From contig NZ_JAHBRW010000001.1 in assembly GCF_018398315.1 (NCBI RefSeq), forward strand, positions 678,001 through 742,000: DNA of 64,000 nt, in the 5' to 3' direction. A model generated the notes under the pieces. It was not told the origin of the DNA and did no database searches. It saw only the letters and a list, made by a program, of their open reading frames with translations. Of this stretch, positions 56,531-64,000 are shown one piece after another. The position numbers were made by a program, and so were the translations under genes. This DNA comes from Chelatococcus sp. YT9. Lineage in GTDB: Bacteria > Pseudomonadota > Alphaproteobacteria > Rhizobiales > Beijerinckiaceae. Numbering within the stretch: the stretch's first letter is position 1; each line of letters opens with the position of its first letter.

Positions 56531-58183
56531 ATGTCATCGGATCGTTCATCCCAATCGCCCAGCAACAATGTGAACCGTCGCTCGCTCCTCATGGGGTCGA
56601 CTCTCGCTGCCGCGGCGGCCACGATCGGAGCAGCAACGCGCAGCGTCGCGCAGACGGTGCCTCCTCCCGCCGCCGCCGGAAACAGCACCAAGGCTCCGAA
56701 TATTCTTGTCATATTTGGCGATGATATCGGCGTCTCGCAGATCAGCGCCTACACCATGGGCCTGATGGGCTATCGAACCCCGAACATTGACCGCATCGCC
56801 ACGGAAGGGGCGATCTTTACTGATTCATACGGCCAACAAAGCTGCACCGCCGGCCGTGCCTCGTTCATCCTCGGACAGGAGCCGTTCCGTACCGGCCTGT
56901 TGACAATCGGTATGCCTGGCGACCCCCACGGTATTACCGACTGGATGCCGACGATCGCGGATGTGCTCAAGACGAAGGGCTATGCCACCGGGCAATTCGG
57001 CAAGAACCACCTCGGCGATCAGGACCACCATTTGCCGACGAACCACGGTTTCGACGAGTTTTTCGGAAATCTCTACCATCTCAACGCCGAAGAAGAGCCG
57101 GAAGGGTACTTCTATCCAAAGGACCCGGACTTCCGAAAGCAGTATGGTCCTCGTGGTGTCCTCCACACCCACGCTGACGGCCGTATCGAAGATACCGGGC
57201 CCCTGAACAAGAAGCGCATGGAGACGATCGACGAGGAATTCCTGGCCGCGGCGAAGGATTTCATCGACCGGCAGCACAAAGCCGACAAGCCGTTTTTCGT
57301 CTGGTTCAATGCGACGCGCATGCACGTGTTCACGCACCTCAAGCCGGAGAGCAATGGCAAGACGGGGAAGGGTATCGAGGCCGACGGCATGGCCGAGCAC
57401 GACGGTCATGTCGGGCAACTCCTTCAGCAGCTCGACGACCTCGGGATCGCAGACAATACGATCGTCCTCTACACGACCGACAACGGAGCCGAGCTCGCGC
57501 TTTGGCCGGATGGTGGTATGACCCCGTTCCACGGTGAGAAGGGGACGACCTGGGAAGGCGGCATGCGGATCCCCATGATGGTTCGCTGGCCGGGCGTGGT
57601 AAAGCCCGGCTCGCAGATCAACGAGATCGTCACGCTGATGGATTGGATGCCGACCTTCGCCACGGCCGCGGGGATTCCCGATCTCAAGGAACAGATGAAG
57701 ACGGGCTTCACGTCAGGCACCAAGAACTTCAAGGTCCATCTAGACGGATTTGACCTGACGGAACTTCTCAAAGGTGAAGCCAAGACACCCCCCCGTGACG
57801 TGATGTATTATTTCGACCAGGGCGGCAATTTGAACGCCATCCGTTGGAACGACTGGAAACTGAGCTTTGCAACGGCCAGCGAGGGCAATATCGCGACCGC
57901 GATCCGCGAAACGCCATCGTGGGCGGTAATAGCCAATCTTCGAATGGACCCCTACGAACGGGGAATGAAAGAGGGCGGCGGAGCGATCGAGTTCCTGGCG
58001 CGGAATATGTGGCTGCTTGTGCCAATCCAAGGGAAGATCAAGGATTTCTTTGCCGACTTCGACGAGTTTCCTTACCAGGAGGGTAGCTCGCTCAATGCGA
58101 GTGGGATCAACTACGGTCTGCTCCGCCAGCAGGCGGCCCTCAAGCGTCTGAAGGACCTGGAACGGCTTACGCCAGCGCGTTGA
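56531..58183 (+). CDS. Tat-exported arylsulfatase
   Basis: A 550-residue protein; ATG 56531 follows GGAGG by 8 bases. A Tat signal (NRRSLLMGSTLAAAAATIGA) is followed by the sulfatase fold. Metal-binding Asp residues are in VIFGDDIGVSQ, the formylglycine site in SCTAGRASFILG (C-x-A-x-R), then GQFGKNHLGD and LYTTDNGAELALW. It needs a formylglycine-generating enzyme and would release sulfate from organic esters in the periplasm. The 290 bases upstream have no gene and should hold its promoter. Confidence 0.92.
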   Translation: MSSDRSSQSPSNNVNRRSLLMGSTLAAAAATIGAATRSVAQTVPPPAAAGNSTKAPNILVIFGDDIGVSQISAYTMGLMGYRTPNIDRIATEGAIFTDSYGQQSCTAGRASFILGQEPFRTGLLTIGMPGDPHGITDWMPTIADVLKTKGYATGQFGKNHLGDQDHHLPTNHGFDEFFGNLYHLNAEEEPEGYFYPKDPDFRKQYGPRGVLHTHADGRIEDTGPLNKKRMETIDEEFLAAAKDFIDRQHKADKPFFVWFNATRMHVFTHLKPESNGKTGKGIEADGMAEHDGHVGQLLQQLDDLGIADNTIVLYTTDNGAELALWPDGGMTPFHGEKGTTWEGGMRIPMMVRWPGVVKPGSQINEIVTLMDWMPTFATAAGIPDLKEQMKTGFTSGTKNFKVHLDGFDLTELLKGEAKTPPRDVMYYFDQGGNLNAIRWNDWKLSFATASEGNIATAIRETPSWAVIANLRMDPYERGMKEGGGAIEFLARNMWLLVPIQGKIKDFFADFDEFPYQEGSSLNASGINYGLLRQQAALKRLKDLERLTPAR

Positions 58184-58481
58184 GCAATTCTCTCGACGAG
58201 CAAGCTACACGCAGTTGCGCAACGGCCACCCCGTGCACAGGGGTCATGGGGTGATCTTCGCAAGCAATGCAGGCGTCAGTTTTCCATAACCGTGCCTCTA
58301 TCACCGATCGGCCGCAGCGAGCGCGGCCTATCCAACTCCTCATCGACGGTTCAGCGGGTTAGCCAAATCGGCTCCCGGGAGCCGCGCCAATCTGGCATAA
58401 GAGCAGGATAGTTCTGCCGACGAGTGATTCCGAGTGAGCGCGAACCGCGCGATAGCCCGTGCTTCCCAACAGGAGGATGCC

Positions 58482-58811
58482 ATGATCACGCGTAATCTCC
58501 TTGCCACATTCATGACCTTCAGCGTCCTGTCGGCCGGTTTTTGCCTGCCGGCGAACGCTCAGTCCGCGGCGCAGAGTGCCCAGCGAGAGCGCATGACCAC
58601 ATGTAATAACGAGGCCAAGGCAAAATCGCTGGCAGGAGATCAACGCAAGACCTTCATGTCGAATTGCCTGGCCGGCAAGACGGATGCCACTGAGCAAAAG
58701 GCCCTCAGCGCTCCACAACAACGCATGAAAGACTGCAACGCCGATGCCACCAAACAGGCGCTCACGGGCGAGAAGCGAAAGGCGTTCTTGAGCACCTGCC
58801 TCAAGGGCTGA
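58482..58811 (+). CDS. PsiF-repeat exported protein
   Basis: A 109-residue protein, MITRNLLATFMTFSVLSAGF, with a signal peptide ending near ANAQ. Two PsiF repeats follow (RMTTCNNEAKAKSLAGDQRK and RMKDCNADATKQALTGEKRK), each closing with a Cys (MSNCL, LSTCL). PsiF-type proteins are small periplasmic proteins first described as phosphate-starvation induced in E. coli. AGGAGG precedes the start. The 298 bases upstream have no gene; GGCTCCCGGGAGCC (58367-58380) is a palindrome there. Confidence 0.85.
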   Translation: MITRNLLATFMTFSVLSAGFCLPANAQSAAQSAQRERMTTCNNEAKAKSLAGDQRKTFMSNCLAGKTDATEQKALSAPQQRMKDCNADATKQALTGEKRKAFLSTCLKG

Positions 58812-59056
58812 TCCGGTTCACCTGCACCGCGCCGTCTTACCGCCAGAGCAATGCGGCTTTGAGCGCGAGCCTGGTGTGCCGCAGATCTAGCGTTTCCTCC
58901 TTGGCGTACGGCAGTGCGGCCTTAAAGGCGACGTCTTAGGACCACGCCGGCCCTCGCGGCGCGGGAGCGAATCACCCGCGAAAGTGCTTCGCATTTTTTT
59001 ATGATTGTCACGCGGAACTTTTAAGCCTTCTATGCGTATTGCGTTGGGAGGCGTCC

Positions 59057-59299
59057 ATGGTTCCCGAAAATCATCTCATCGAAACCGATGTCGAGATCGT
59101 TCGCGCTACTCAGGCAAGGATCAAGAGGCATCGCGCTGCGATTGCCGACCTCCGTGCCAAAGGGCATTCCAGCGAGATGCTAGACGGGGTGCTGCGCTAT
59201 CTCGTGGCCGCCCAGAGCGAAGACACATCGCCACGACGACGCGCGCCTAGGGTGATCGATATCGCCGTGCCACCCACGGATCCAGAATTCCACGCGTAG
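59057..59299 (+). CDS. Hypothetical protein, 80 residues
   Basis: MVPENHLIETDVEIVRATQA, with GGGAGG about 6 bases upstream. It is mainly one charged helix (RIKRHRAAIADLRAKGHSSE) with a Pro-rich end. Such short helical proteins are common in Rhizobiales; function unknown. The 245 bases before it have no gene. Confidence 0.6.
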   Translation: MVPENHLIETDVEIVRATQARIKRHRAAIADLRAKGHSSEMLDGVLRYLVAAQSEDTSPRRRAPRVIDIAVPPTDPEFHA

Positions 59300-59392
59300 A
59301 CCGCACAACGAAGCGCCCGCCCCTTCGACGAAGGGAGCGAGCGCAGCGCGACCACGCGGGTCTCAACGCAATCACGCCATTAAAACAACAGT

Positions 59393-59866
59393 TTAAGAGG
59401 AAGCAGGTTCCGCATCATCTGTTACGGCGCTCGCGGAAGCAGCCTTGTGACGGGTTCGCTGCTCTGTCACGAGTTTTAACGCGTCGTTGTAAAGGCCGTG
59501 AACGTCGATCTCCTCACCTGTTTCCACCCGCTTGGATATCATCGTCAGAACAAAAATGATCAGCCCGCTTTCGGCATCCTGCAGCGCGGGGTCCCGGCCA
59601 ATGGCATCATCCACGACAATCCACGTAAGGCCGAGTTTCTGAGCCAGCACATCACCGAAAGTGATGCCGAGGCTTTGCAGTTTCCATGTCTCGTCAGGCT
59701 CGATCATGCCTGGCGTCAACAGCGCCTGGATGATCCTCAGCTTACCATCGATCGTCTCATAGCGATCCTGAAATTCTGGCTTGAAATGCCCGCGCACCCA
59801 TTCCCGCTGCCGCTCCACATGGGCGGCATCGTCCCCCGCCAATGCCTCCGTACGCTGGCTCGTCAT
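59393..59866 (-). CDS. DUF3806-domain protein
   Basis: A 157-residue protein from MTSQRTEALAGDDAAHVERQ, with AGGAAG upstream; an open frame to 60097 lacks a ribosome site. It has REWVRGHFKPEFQDRYETID, KLQSLGITFGDVLAQKLGL and MISKRVETGEEIDVHGLYND, the DUF3806 pattern. The family has no set function and resembles some small immunity proteins. The 344 bases between it and the aldehyde dehydrogenase have no gene. Confidence 0.8.
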   Translation of the reverse strand: MTSQRTEALAGDDAAHVERQREWVRGHFKPEFQDRYETIDGKLRIIQALLTPGMIEPDETWKLQSLGITFGDVLAQKLGLTWIVVDDAIGRDPALQDAESGLIIFVLTMISKRVETGEEIDVHGLYNDALKLVTEQRTRHKAASASAVTDDAEPASS

Positions 59867-60210
59867 TGCAAGCTTCCTTTCACAAGCTGTTGTCCTCAAG
59901 TTGCCAACGCATCCGTCGACGGTTGAAGCAAAAACGGCGGCCGCTACCGCCACAGGCCTCACGCAGCACCACGGGTTAAACCGAAAAGGCACCTCTCCAC
60001 CGCCCATCTCGCGCTCAAGGTCCGGCATATTGAGCCATGACATCCGTTTACGCCATTGATCTTCGTCCTGTGTCGATCCATCTGATGTGCATTGCATGAA
60101 AAGCCATGGCTCACTGTGCGTGAAGGGTTTATCACAACGCCGGAAGGTAATTTCGCACGGCTGCCTGTCCGCGGCTCACGATACGGACTTGATCCCTGGA
60201 GTATCTGACG

Positions 60211-61656
60211 ATGACCACACCCGCTTATCCCGAGGTTCAGCTCTTCATTGACGGCTCCTGGACACGGGGAACGGAAGGGCAAAGCCTGAAGGTGCTCAAT
60301 CCCGCGACCGGCGAGGCCATCGGAAGCTTCGCCAAGGCCGACAAGGTTGACCTGGACCGTGCGCTGAAGGCAGCCCAGAAAGGCTTCGACACCTGGCGCA
60401 AGATTTCGGCCTTCGATCGTTCGAAGCTGCTGCGTCGCGCTGCAGAGATCCTGCGCGAGCGCGCCGACGCCATCGCGCCGTTGTTGACGCTGGAGCAGGG
60501 CAAGCCGCTCCCTGAGGCCAAGGGCGAGCTGATGTCGTCCGCCGACGTCATCGATTGGGCCGCTGAGGAAGGCCGCCGAACCTATGGCCGCATCATTCCC
60601 GCCCGCGCCCCGGGTGTTCAGCAGCTTGCTATCAAGGAGCCGATCGGCCCGGTGGCCGCGTTCACACCGTGGAACTTCCCGGTGAGCCAGGTGGCTCGCA
60701 AGATCGCCGCAGGCCTTGCCGCCGGTTGCTCTTTCATCGTCAAAGCCCCGGAAGACACACCGGCTTCGCCTGCCGAGCTCATTCGCGCCTTCGCCGATGC
60801 CGGGCTGCCGGCAGGTGTCATCAACCTCGTCTATGGCGACCCGGCTGAAATTTCGTCCTATCTCATCGCCCATCCCACCATCCGCAAAGTGTCCTTCACC
60901 GGTTCCGTGCCCGTTGGCAAGCATCTCGCGGCGCTCGCCGGCACGCATATGAAGCGGGCCACCATGGAGCTCGGCGGCCACGCGCCGGTGGTGGTGTTCG
61001 ACGACGCCAACGTCGCCGAGGCGGGCAAGATCATGGTCGGGTCCAAGTTCCGCAATGCAGGCCAGGTCTGCATCTCGCCCACGCGCTTCTACGTGCAGGA
61101 CGGCGCCTACGACGAGTTCCTCGAGACCTTCGTCGCCGGGGCCAAGGCCGTGAAGGTGGGCGACGGGCTCGATCCCTCGACGACCATGGGGCCGCTCGTC
61201 AGCGAACGCCGCCGCCTCGCCGTGGAAGAGCTCATCAACGACGCCGTGCAGAACGGCGCGACGCTCGTCACGGGTGGCAAGCGCGTCGGCAATACCGGCA
61301 ACTTCCTCGAGCCGACCGTGCTCACGGATGTCACGCCTTCCATGCGCATCATGAATGAGGAGCCATTCGGCCCTGTGGCGCTGTTCTCGCGCTTCTCGGA
61401 GTTCGATGCGCTCGTGCCGGAAGTGAATCGCCTGCCCTTCGGCCTCGCCGGCTATGCGTTCACACGCTCCAGCGAGCGCATGGCGGCGGTATCTGACGTC
61501 ATGGAGACAGGCATGATCACCATCAACCATCTGGGGCTTGCCCTGCCGGAAGTTCCGTTCGGCGGCGTCAAGGATTCCGGCTATGGTTCCGAAGGCGGCA
61601 TCGAGGCGGTCGAGGCGTATCTCAACACGAAGTTCGTGAGCCAGGTCGGCCGCTGA
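60211..61656 (+). CDS. NAD(P)-dependent aldehyde dehydrogenase, succinate-semialdehyde type
   Basis: A 481-residue protein, normal length for the family. It has NPATGEAIGSFAKAD, FTPWNFPVSQ, the NAD-binding FTGSVPVGKHLAA, the general base Glu in ATMELGGHAPVVV and the catalytic Cys in NAGQVCISPTRFYV, and ends PEVPFGGVKDSGYGSEGG. These motifs place it near GabD and alpha-ketoglutaric semialdehyde dehydrogenases; the exact substrate cannot be read from sequence. Adjacent sugar genes (ribokinase, Gfo/Idh) suggest carbohydrate breakdown. Confidence 0.9.
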   Translation: MTTPAYPEVQLFIDGSWTRGTEGQSLKVLNPATGEAIGSFAKADKVDLDRALKAAQKGFDTWRKISAFDRSKLLRRAAEILRERADAIAPLLTLEQGKPLPEAKGELMSSADVIDWAAEEGRRTYGRIIPARAPGVQQLAIKEPIGPVAAFTPWNFPVSQVARKIAAGLAAGCSFIVKAPEDTPASPAELIRAFADAGLPAGVINLVYGDPAEISSYLIAHPTIRKVSFTGSVPVGKHLAALAGTHMKRATMELGGHAPVVVFDDANVAEAGKIMVGSKFRNAGQVCISPTRFYVQDGAYDEFLETFVAGAKAVKVGDGLDPSTTMGPLVSERRRLAVEELINDAVQNGATLVTGGKRVGNTGNFLEPTVLTDVTPSMRIMNEEPFGPVALFSRFSEFDALVPEVNRLPFGLAGYAFTRSSERMAAVSDVMETGMITINHLGLALPEVPFGGVKDSGYGSEGGIEAVEAYLNTKFVSQVGR

Positions 61657-61671
61657 ACAGTTCCGCTCCTG

Positions 61672-61694
61672 TGGCCGCGCTCAAGGTGCGGCCA
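61672..61694. terminator. Hairpin between convergent aldehyde dehydrogenase and ribokinase genes
   Basis: TGGCCGC and GCGGCCA arms with a 9-base loop. No long T run, so termination strength is uncertain. Confidence 0.5.
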
Positions 61695-61785
61695 TAATTG
61701 CTTCCGACCATGAGGTCGAGGTTCAGGAGATCGCCCACCCCCGCGCCGGCCGGGATGGCGGGGTGACACTGGCGCTCCATTGGTC

Positions 61786-62694
61786 CTAGACCTGCATGCG
61801 TTTTTCGAGCAGGGCCTCCAGGTCTTCGCGGCGCGGAAGGCTCGGTTGGGCGCCCTGTTTGAGGCAGGCGAGCGCGCCGGCTGCGCACCCCTGGCGAATA
61901 GCAATTTCCAGCCTGAGCCCTGCGTCGAGCGCGGCCGCGAAAGCGCCGACGAAGGCGTCCCCCGCGCCCGTCGTGTCGACGGGGTCGACGGGGAAGCCGG
62001 GACAACGCGCCGACTGCCCTTCCACATGGGCGAGCGCCCCCTGCGGGCCAAGGGTCACCACAACGCCGAGGCCAAGATCAGAGGCGAGCTTCTCCACGAC
62101 ATCGCTTGCGCCGCCATGCAGGCCGGAACGCTCGGCGACCTGGCGCAACTCCTCTTCATTGACGATGAGGATATCAACCAGCGACAGAAGCTTTGTGGAG
62201 ACCGGGCGCGCCGGCGCAAGATTGAAGATGCGCGTGAGCCCGCGCGCCTTCGCCCAGGCAAGCGCCTTCTCGGTCTCGCCCATCGAGACCTCACCCTGCA
62301 CCAGCAAGCTGTCGCCCGAAGCGGTGACAATGTCATCCAAGGCAGCCGCCCTCACCTGCGCATTGGCGCCGGGTGACAGCACGATCTGATTCTCACCGTT
62401 GGCGTCCACGGTGATGAAGGCCGTGCCGGTCACGCCGTCCGCAGTCGTGACGTGGTCGAGGTGAACGCCATCCGCATGGAGATGCGCGAGGGCGAGGTCA
62501 GCGAAACTGTCAGTTCCGGCCGCACCGACGAAGGTAACCTCAGCCCCCATGCGCCGCGCCGCGAGCGCCTGATTGGCCCCCTTGCCGCCAGCCGCCACGA
62601 TATGGTCCGCGCCGGTGATGGTTTCCCCCGGATGAGGAAAGCGCTCGACCTTGCTGATGAGATCGATGTTCACCGAGCCAAAGACGACGATCAT
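61786..62694 (-). CDS. rbsK: Ribokinase-type PfkB sugar kinase
   Basis: A 302-residue protein from MIVVFGSVNIDLISKVERFP with GGAGG upstream. It has the PfkB signatures AAGGKGANQALAARRMGAE near the N-terminus and PVDTTGAGDAFVGAFAAAL near the C-terminus with the catalytic Asp. The N-terminal SVNIDL and GGKGANQA favour ribokinase over fructokinase. It phosphorylates ribose or a related sugar. It lies near a Gfo/Idh oxidoreductase, so a sugar utilisation locus probably continues right of the window. Confidence 0.88.
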   Translation of the reverse strand: MIVVFGSVNIDLISKVERFPHPGETITGADHIVAAGGKGANQALAARRMGAEVTFVGAAGTDSFADLALAHLHADGVHLDHVTTADGVTGTAFITVDANGENQIVLSPGANAQVRAAALDDIVTASGDSLLVQGEVSMGETEKALAWAKARGLTRIFNLAPARPVSTKLLSLVDILIVNEEELRQVAERSGLHGGASDVVEKLASDLGLGVVVTLGPQGALAHVEGQSARCPGFPVDPVDTTGAGDAFVGAFAAALDAGLRLEIAIRQGCAAGALACLKQGAQPSLPRREDLEALLEKRMQV

Positions 62695-62721
62695 GGGGCC
62701 TCCCGGATACTCTGCACGCGG

Positions 62722-62961
62722 ATGACCGACACCCGCCACGCCGCTTATCGCGATTCGCCGGAAGTGTGGCACGGATTGCGGGGATGGACGAGGGTGGACA
62801 AGGGTAGGAATCGGTTTAACCGCATGGGGTTGCTGATCCTGGGCGGCAAGTATTCCACGGTGAAATATGTTTATTCGGACGAGACGGCCTCGCCCGAACA
62901 ATACAGATCGAGTACATTCGCGCTGCTTCGCAACATCCAGCAGCTGTCCGAATTTACTTGA
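62722..62961 (+). CDS. Doubtful hypothetical protein, 79 residues
   Basis: MTDTRHAAYRDSPEVWHGLR, then LLILGGKYSTVKYVYSDETA. The make-up is protein-like but there is no good ribosome site and no recognised family. It covers the leader of the ribokinase gene on the other strand and overlaps the broken gene downstream by 8 bases. It may be chance or a remnant. Confidence 0.3.
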   Translation: MTDTRHAAYRDSPEVWHGLRGWTRVDKGRNRFNRMGLLILGGKYSTVKYVYSDETASPEQYRSSTFALLRNIQQLSEFT

Positions 62962-63224
62962 TCGGAGCCAGCCTGAAAGTCCCTGGCCTCCCCTCCTCGG
63001 CAGGATCATACGCAGTTATGAAGCCTTCCTGCCAGACGGTTGAGCCCAAGGTCACAGCCTCAAAGCAGAAGCCTTCCGGATAGTCACGAAAACCGGGCTT
63101 GTCGCGCAGCATTTCGATCGCTTGTTCGCAATCGCGGCCAGAGGCCCTAAATGCCGATATGCAATTCGGTATCTTCACGATCTTCGTATGCGCGCACATA
63201 CCACAGGTCATAGACTTGATTCAT
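62954..63224 (-). pseudogene. Frameshifted small protein gene (DUF7336-like)
   Basis: The ATG at 63224 overlaps the stop of the oxidoreductase (ATGA) and reads MNQVYDLWYVRAYEDREDTE before a TAG at about 63148. A +1 shift at that point opens the next frame, which continues DCEQAIEMLRDKPGFRDYPE and ends GTFRLAPIK at 62954. The two halves together give a protein of the expected pattern (LW-V, EDREDTE-IG, then KPGFRDYPEGF and WQEGF) for small DUF7336-type proteins. A one-base change or a sequencing error has broken it. Confidence 0.65.
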
Positions 63225-64000
63225 GAATTGCCCCGCGCCACCACCGGCACATAGTCTTCGAGCGCTGGGTCCGGCAGCTCGACCGTGCGGCCGAGTTCGG
63301 AGGAGCGGTAGAGCGCCATCAGCATCTCGACCACGGCGACGCCGTCATGGAAAGTCTCGAAAGGCATGACGCCGCGGCGGAAGCAGTCGACGAAATAGCG
63401 GTTCTCCAGCGTATAGCCATAGATGCCGGCCTCGTCATCGAGCACCGGCATCAGCCCCTGCTCGGCGTTCTGCTTCTCCACGAGGTCCTCGCCGGCATCC
63501 CCCTCCACGGCGCGCGACAGGAACACCTTGAGTCCTGTGTTCAGAGACGAGAACTCCATGGCATATTCAGGGCCGAGCAGTTCTAGGGTGATGCGTAGTC
63601 CCGGCCCGACATAGGCCCATGAGGTGGTCGCCTCGACGATCGCGGTCTCGCCGCCGGGGCCGGCGAAGGTGAGGATGCCACGCGCGAAATCCTCGGCAGG
63701 ACGATTGACGTAGTCCACCCCCGGCATCGCGGCGGCGAGCTTCGCCGCATAGGCGGGCCGCGTCCATTTGAGATTGGCGACGGTAGCATTGACAGAGACG
63801 AGCTTCAGCGCGTCGCGCGGCTCATCGGGCGCCGTCAGGAGAAAGCGTCCGACCTCGACGCTATGGCACATCATATCCGAGAGCACGCCGCCGCCCTGCT
63901 TCTCACCCTGCCAGAACCAGGGCTCATGCGGGCCGGCGTGCTCCTCCGCAGCGCGGGCCAGATATGGGCGCCCAGTCGCCGGAGCGGCCCGGCGCCATAT
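63221..64000 (-). CDS. Gfo/Idh/MocA family oxidoreductase, C-terminal part (cut by window edge)
   Basis: The frame is open to the window edge; 259 codons are visible. The visible part begins inside the catalytic C-terminal domain (HEPWFWQGEKQGGGVLSDMM, with CHSVEVGRFLL carrying the usual His). It continues with ATTSWAYVGPGLRITLELLG, and ends ALEDYVPVVARGNS. The NAD-binding Rossmann half lies outside the window. Such enzymes oxidise sugars or inositols with NAD(P). Its stop overlaps the broken DUF7336-like gene. Confidence 0.85.
   Translation of the reverse strand: MWRRAAPATGRPYLARAAEEHAGPHEPWFWQGEKQGGGVLSDMMCHSVEVGRFLLTAPDEPRDALKLVSVNATVANLKWTRPAYAAKLAAAMPGVDYVNRPAEDFARGILTFAGPGGETAIVEATTSWAYVGPGLRITLELLGPEYAMEFSSLNTGLKVFLSRAVEGDAGEDLVEKQNAEQGLMPVLDDEAGIYGYTLENRYFVDCFRRGVMPFETFHDGVAVVEMLMALYRSSELGRTVELPDPALEDYVPVVARGNS

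Noticed and set aside
59867-60097. Extended N-terminus of the DUF3806 protein
   Set aside because: The conserved domain starts at about 59830, the ATG at 59866 has a ribosome site, and the extra stretch is low in protein-like character.
61622-62005. Minus-strand gene overlapping the end of the ribokinase gene
   Set aside because: Arg/Pro-rich composition typical of a shadow frame in GC-rich DNA; the ribokinase frame is clearly coding.
1-64000. CRISPR array
   Set aside because: No run of direct repeats of 24-40 bases with even spacers was found; the repeat clusters present are palindromes or 22-base iterons.

Overview
The window is high-GC DNA whose codon use and gene families fit an alphaproteobacterium, most likely of the order Hyphomicrobiales (Rhizobiales). 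This is inferred from the encoded families (BrnT/BrnA, DUF6456-like regulator, DUF3987 protein, Tat-exported arylsulfatase, Rhizobiales-type L,D-transpeptidase). I could not run a search to fix the genus. It holds the inner end of one prophage, a nearly complete second prophage, and about 12 kb of chromosome.

Region 1 (1 to about 9.1 kb, nearly all minus strand) is part of a first phage-derived element. It has a P2-type tape measure gene cut by the window edge and a P2-type E/E' tail chaperone pair with a T TTT TTG slippery site. Further right are a cargo cluster (M41-like zinc peptidase, coiled-coil protein, HTH-like protein, a 413-residue unknown), a DUF3987 replication-type protein and small genes. 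No tail tube or sheath gene lies next to E, so the element looks rearranged. Its non-coding stretches are rich in designed-looking structure: an array of four long perfect palindromes (6286-6462), a nested 100-bp inverted repeat (7028-7127) sharing a 15-bp motif with the DUF3987 gene, and a GTGCG-type repeat cluster (2330-2545).

Region 2 (about 9.1 to 51.5 kb) is a siphovirus prophage of HK97 head type. A minus-strand lysogeny operon runs from a CI/S24-type repressor (13888-14550) through overlapping small genes and a ParB-like gene to a large serine recombinase (9136-10836). Divergent plus-strand genes encode Cro-like and winged-helix proteins (with three 22-bp-spaced palindromic iterons), a DEAD/H helicase, a zinc-finger/Toprim primase and a DUF6456-like regulator. 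Then come a BrnT/BrnA toxin-antitoxin pair, a tRNA-Met(CAT)-like gene, HNH, terminase, portal, protease, capsid, connectors, tail tube, a lambda-type G/GT frameshift pair (G GGA AAC), a tape measure with a DUF4214-like C-terminal segment, tail tip, a collagen-like fibre and a beta-propeller-like protein. Lysis genes follow: small lipoprotein, holin-like protein, SAR endolysin, Rz and overlapping Rz1, and a DUF6127-like membrane protein. Inserted extras are an antisense lipoprotein and an HNH homing endonuclease. The right arm carries a metallophosphoesterase, a dATP/dGTP diphosphohydrolase-domain protein, a second palindrome array, an XRE regulator, an RHH protein and a Rha/KilAC-type antirepressor. 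It ends at a strong terminator (51425-51449). A 12-bp direct repeat at 9240-9251 and 51557-51568 is a candidate attachment core.

Region 3 (51.9 kb to the end) is chromosomal: an L,D-transpeptidase-like protein, an RTX-like Ca-binding protein, an HSL-type esterase, a Tat-exported arylsulfatase, a PsiF-repeat protein, a DUF3806 protein, a succinate-semialdehyde-type aldehyde dehydrogenase, a ribokinase-type sugar kinase, a frameshifted small gene, and the C-terminal part of a Gfo/Idh/MocA oxidoreductase.
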